A stretch of DNA of 16,171 bases from the NCBI GenBank assembly GCA_027036755.1, contig JALWDV010000125.1:1-16171 (forward strand). The letters run 5' to 3'. This stretch comes from Anaerolineae bacterium. Lineage in GTDB: Bacteria; Chloroflexota; Anaerolineae; J102. Shown in pieces: positions 13,944-16,171 of this stretch. A model generated the notes under the pieces. The model was given only the letters and a program-made list of their open reading frames with translations. It was not told where the DNA came from and ran no database searches. The stretch's first letter is position 1. Each line of letters opens with the position of its first letter. The translations under genes were made by a program, and so were the position numbers.

Positions 13944-14115
13944 AATTTATGAATATTCGTAACTACTAAGGTCGTCACCCAAAAACCACTAAGAACACTA
14001 AGACACAAAGGCACAAAGGGAAATTTATACATTTTTTCTTCGTGTTCTTAGTGCCTTTGTGCCCTTTGTGGTTTGTTAACCGGGGTACGTTAGCAGTTAC
14101 GAATGTTCACAAATT
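13944..14115. repeat. 172-bp element with 27-bp imperfect terminal inverted repeats
   Basis: The ends (13944-13970 and 14089-14115) are inverted copies matching at 23 of 27 positions, containing GTAACTACTAAG on the left and GTTAGCAGTTAC on the right. The core carries CACTAAGAACAC and GGCACAAAGG units in both orientations, so it could fold into a long hairpin. It resembles a MITE or REP-like element; there is no ORF in it. Confidence 0.7.
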
Positions 14116-14127
14116 AAATCGGGCATA

Positions 14128-14243
14128 GTGGCGTTCGCCACGTCCGCCCGGCGATGAAGTCGCCGGGCTGCAAAACAGCGCCGGATAAATCCGGCTAGCC
14201 CCGCAGGGGCGCTGTTTCTAGCCGGGGGACTTCACCCCCCGGC
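14128..14243. repeat. Multi-hairpin structured intergenic element
   Basis: Five stems follow closely: GTGGCG/CGCCAC (14128-14141), GCCCGGCGA/TCGCCGGGC (14146-14168), AAACAGCGCC/GGCGCTGTTT (14173-14182 with 14208-14217), GCCCCGCAGGGGC inside that (14198-14210), and GCCGGGGG/CCCCCGGC (14221-14243). A CCGGAT/ATCCGG stem competes with the third. No T tract follows. From 14244 to 14346 only fragments of CTTCGTGTCTT-type repeats are seen. Confidence 0.6.
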
Positions 14244-14346
14244 GCTGGCTGTTTCTTCAACCGAAATAGGACGCACCCAAATCTTTTTTGAATGACTTCG
14301 TGTCTTTATTTCGGCCGTGTCTTCGTGGCAAAAGAAGACGATTGGG

Positions 14347-14520
14347 GTAACTGCTAACGTATACCAGTTGGTTGTCTTTTTTCACTCAAACCTGACAGGT
14401 TCTCGTAACCTTGGCGGTAAGATGTGCGGTTTTCGGCCAGCAACGAAGCATGTAAGGCTCTGAATCGTAGCAAAAGGAACCTGTCAGGTTAATTCAAGCG
14501 AAAACGACCTTAGCAGTTAC
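14347..14520. repeat. 174-bp element bracketed by GTAACTGCTAAC / CTTAGCAGTTAC
   Basis: The left motif (14347-14358) and right motif (14509-14520) are inverted, matching at 11 of 12 positions. Inside, AACCTGACAGGTTC (14389-14402) returns as its exact complement GAACCTGTCAGGTT (14477-14490), and each copy is itself nearly palindromic. There is no coding potential. The ends are shared with the 172-bp element at 13944 although the cores differ. Confidence 0.65.
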
Positions 14521-14549
14521 CGATTGGGGTTAACTACCTTAGCAGTTAC
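14507..14549 (+). repeat. Tandem duplication of ACCTTAGCAGTTAC
   Basis: The 14-nt unit occurs at 14507-14520 and 14536-14549, a 29-nt period, separated by CGATTGGGGTTAACT. The spacer repeats the CGATTGGGGT seen just left of the GTAACTGCTAAC motif at 14347. Confidence 0.75.
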
Positions 14550-14642
14550 AATTGGCTTTCCTAAAAAAAGGCCATGAAGACACGAAGATACGAAGGCGCG
14601 AAGGAAAAAGATAAGGTTTGGAGAGGGTTTTCTCCGTGAACC

Positions 14643-14704
14643 CCTTATTTTTTCTCTGCGTCCTCCGTATCTCCGTGTTGAAAAACCTTTTTGCAGTGCA
14701 TCCA
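14643..14704 (+). repeat. 62-nt dispersed repeat, copy 2
   Basis: This copy differs from 10126-10187 at four positions over the full 62 nt. It is preceded by GAAGACACGAAGATACGAAG, another mosaic repeat unit (14574-14593), and followed 42 nt later by the mvaA promoter. Confidence 0.85.
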
Positions 14705-14745
14705 CAATTGTCGGCCGAAAAAGATAGCTTTTGATAGCCCGATTG

Positions 14746-14754
14746 TGGTATGAT
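14746..14754 (+). promoter_or_regulatory. Extended -10 promoter candidate for mvaA
   Basis: TGGTATGAT is an extended -10 element (TGn plus TATGAT). No -35 box at standard spacing is evident; TTGATA (14731-14736) lies too close. RNA would begin near 14761 and include the terminator hairpin in its leader. Confidence 0.5.
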
Positions 14755-14774
14755 TACCATGTTCTGAGGCCCGT

Positions 14775-14798
14775 CCACACGCCCGTGTGGGCTTTTTT
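14775..14798 (+). terminator. Intrinsic terminator in the mvaA leader (possible attenuator)
   Basis: CCACACG (14775-14781) and CGTGTGG (14784-14790) form a perfect stem followed by GC and six T residues (14793-14798). It lies between the candidate promoter and the mvaA ATG. No other gene upstream on this strand needs it within 950 bp, so conditional termination is a fair inference. Confidence 0.7.
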
Positions 14799-14835
14799 AT
14801 GTAACGTCTACGGCAAATCCCCTGCCCCTCGCCCC

Positions 14836-16011
14836 ATGACCAAATCATCCCGCCTACCCGGCTTTTACAAACTCGGCATCGAAGAACGCCAGCAGCTCCT
14901 GGCCGAGCTGGCTGAACTCTCGCCCGAAGACCTGCAAGCGCTGGCGGGCGGCATCATCGCGGCCGACGCAGATGTGCTGGTGGAGAACGCGGTCGGGGTG
15001 TACGCCCTGCCCTTCGCCATCGCCCCCAATTTCATCATCGACGGCGAGGAGCTGTTCATGCCCCTGGTCATCGAGGAGCCCTCGGTGGTGGCGGCCATGG
15101 CCCACGCGGCCAAGATCGCTCGGGCGGGGGGCGGTTTCAGCACCGGCAGCACCCGGCCCGTGATGATCGGCCAGATCCAACTGCTGGACGTCCCCTACCC
15201 CGACGCGGCCATCATCCGCATCGAGGCCCTCAAGCCCGAGCTGCTAGTCAAACTCGAACACCTGCATCCCACCATCCGCAAGCTGGGCGGCGGCCCCCTG
15301 GATTTGCAGGTGCGCAAGCTGCCCGACACGCCCGCAGGCCCCATGCTCATCGTGCATCTGCTGATGGACACCCGGGACGCGATGGGCGCCAACGCCATCA
15401 ACACCGCGGCCGAAACCCTGGCCCCCGAACTGGAGGCTATCACCGAAGGGCGGGCGCTGTTGCGCATCCTCTCCAATCTCAGCGATCAGCGTCGGGCCTG
15501 GGCCAGTTGCCGCATTCCGGTGGCTGCGCTGGAAACGCCCGAGCTGACGGGCGAGGAAGTGGCCCGGGGCATCTTCGAGGCCAACGCCTTCGCCCTGGCC
15601 GATCCCTATCGGGCGGCCACCCACAACAAGGGCGTGTTCAACGGCATCGACGCGGTGGCCCTGGCCACGGGGCAGGATTGGCGGGCCATCGAGGCGGGCG
15701 GTCACGCTTACGCCGCCCGGGATGGTCAGTATCGGGCGCTGACCGACTGGCGGGTGGAGGACAACCACCTGCTGGGACGGCTGGAAACGCCCCTGGCCAT
15801 CGGCACGGTGGGCGGTCTCACCAAATACCATCCTGCGGCCCGGCTGGCTCTGAAGCTGCTGAACAACCCCGACGCCCGCCGTCTTTCGCAGATCATGGCG
15901 GCTGCGGGCCTGGCTCAAAACCTGGCCGCGCTGCGCGCCCTGGTCACCGAAGGCATCCAGCGCGGGCACATGGCGTTGCACGAGCGAAGAAGAATAATGA
16001 TTAAAGAGTAA
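14836..16011 (+). CDS. mvaA: Class II hydroxymethylglutaryl-CoA reductase, C-terminally truncated
   Basis: This enzyme interconverts HMG-CoA and mevalonate with NAD(P)H, in isoprenoid synthesis or mevalonate breakdown. The 391 residues align with Pseudomonas mevalonii HMGR from the start (SRLPGFYKL). Catalytic residues are visible: Glu81 in IEEPSVVAA, Lys265 in ATHNKG, Asp281 in GQDWR and His378 in QRGHMALH. The cofactor-site motif DAMGANAIN is at 181-189. Class II enzymes run to about 425-430 residues; here the frame ends 13 residues after the catalytic His, so the flap domain is missing, and the last codons lie in a repeat. The ATG at 14836 begins the conserved N terminus but has no ribosome site; an upstream TTG (14731) would read through the terminator. 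Activity may be lost or altered. Confidence 0.92.
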   Translation: MTKSSRLPGFYKLGIEERQQLLAELAELSPEDLQALAGGIIAADADVLVENAVGVYALPFAIAPNFIIDGEELFMPLVIEEPSVVAAMAHAAKIARAGGGFSTGSTRPVMIGQIQLLDVPYPDAAIIRIEALKPELLVKLEHLHPTIRKLGGGPLDLQVRKLPDTPAGPMLIVHLLMDTRDAMGANAINTAAETLAPELEAITEGRALLRILSNLSDQRRAWASCRIPVAALETPELTGEEVARGIFEANAFALADPYRAATHNKGVFNGIDAVALATGQDWRAIEAGGHAYAARDGQYRALTDWRVEDNHLLGRLETPLAIGTVGGLTKYHPAARLALKLLNNPDARRLSQIMAAAGLAQNLAALRALVTEGIQRGHMALHERRRIMIKE

Positions 16012-16078
16012 TGATTAAAGCATGGAAAGATGTTTTGAATTTTACGTCGATCACCTCACATCTTTAATCTTTAATCAT
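15997..16078. repeat. ATGATTAAAG inverted/direct repeat element at the mvaA 3' end
   Basis: ATGATTAAAG occurs directly repeated at 15997-16006 and 16011-16020, and inverted as CTTTAATCAT at 16069-16078, with an extra CTTTAATC at 16062-16069. The AT-rich element supplies the last mvaA codons and its TAA stop (16009-16011). Confidence 0.75.
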
Positions 16079-16083
16079 GACTC

Positions 16084-16135
16084 CACTGCAAAAAGGTCAT
16101 TTCACCACGGAGACACGGAGGACACGGAGAAAATA
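16084..16135 (-). repeat. 62-nt dispersed repeat family, copy 3 (inverted, diverged)
   Basis: Read on the minus strand this matches the other copies through the CTCCGTGTCTCCGT and CCTTTTTGCAGTG blocks, with several changes and small length differences between them. The remaining bases to the window end contain GAGAAATTTCTC, a short palindrome, and no gene. Confidence 0.7.
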
Positions 16136-16171
16136 GTGGTCGTTCACAGAGAAATTTCTCTCCAAATCTCA

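Noticed and set aside
12728..13969. Long ORF in another frame inside feoB
   Set aside because: His/Pro/Arg-rich shadow; the feoB frame has the conserved pore motifs across the same bases.
13974..14076. Possible CRISPR-like array from CACTAAG and CACAAAGG units
   Set aside because: Units are irregular, in both orientations and without constant spacers; they fit an inverted-repeat element instead.
14731..14835. N-terminal extension of mvaA from a TTG
   Set aside because: It would read through the terminator hairpin, and homology to class II reductases begins at the ATG at 14836.

Overview
The window looks like a chromosomal segment of a GC-rich bacterium, most likely a member of the Chloroflexota (Anaerolineae-like). 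That placement is an inference from three things: the gene families present (a class II HMG-CoA reductase, an iron regulator fused to FeoA domains beside FeoB, a Crp-type regulator), the GC-rich coding style, and AT-richer gaps filled with short inverted repeats such as CACGGAGACACGGAG and AACCTGACAGGTT. No rRNA, tRNA, CRISPR array or transposase gene was seen.

The left third, all on the minus strand, is a polyamine-type ABC import operon transcribed potD, potA, potB, potC. The potC gene runs off the left edge. A promoter and an overlapping GntR/HutC-like palindrome lie upstream of potD, and an intercistronic hairpin separates potD from potA. Next comes a secreted protein with an alpha/alpha-toroid (prenyltransferase/squalene-cyclase-like) fold.

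The middle, also minus strand, holds a NUDIX hydrolase and then a cobalamin riboswitch controlling cobO-cobQ (corrinoid adenosyltransferase and cobyric acid synthase). An intrinsic terminator lies about 105 bases past the cobQ stop, inside a 272-bp repeat-like element. Upstream of the NUDIX gene are a repeat-rich gap, a truncated flavin-reductase-like gene and a Crp/Fnr regulator.

The right third is on the plus strand. It begins with a predicted membrane-anchored DtxR/MntR repressor carrying two FeoA domains, apparently leaderless, followed by feoB. A gap of about 0.9 kb packed with several families of inverted repeats follows. The last gene is a class II HMG-CoA reductase (mvaA) preceded by a promoter and an intrinsic terminator, which suggests attenuation. 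Its C-terminal flap is missing and its last codons lie inside a repeat.

The most unusual items are the TM-DtxR-FeoA-FeoA fusion, the short GTAACTGCTAAC motifs that bracket unrelated repeat cores, a 62-nt repeat ahead of two promoters, and genes apparently shortened at repeat boundaries (the reductase-like fragment and mvaA). All calls come from reading the sequence; no searches or folding programs were run.
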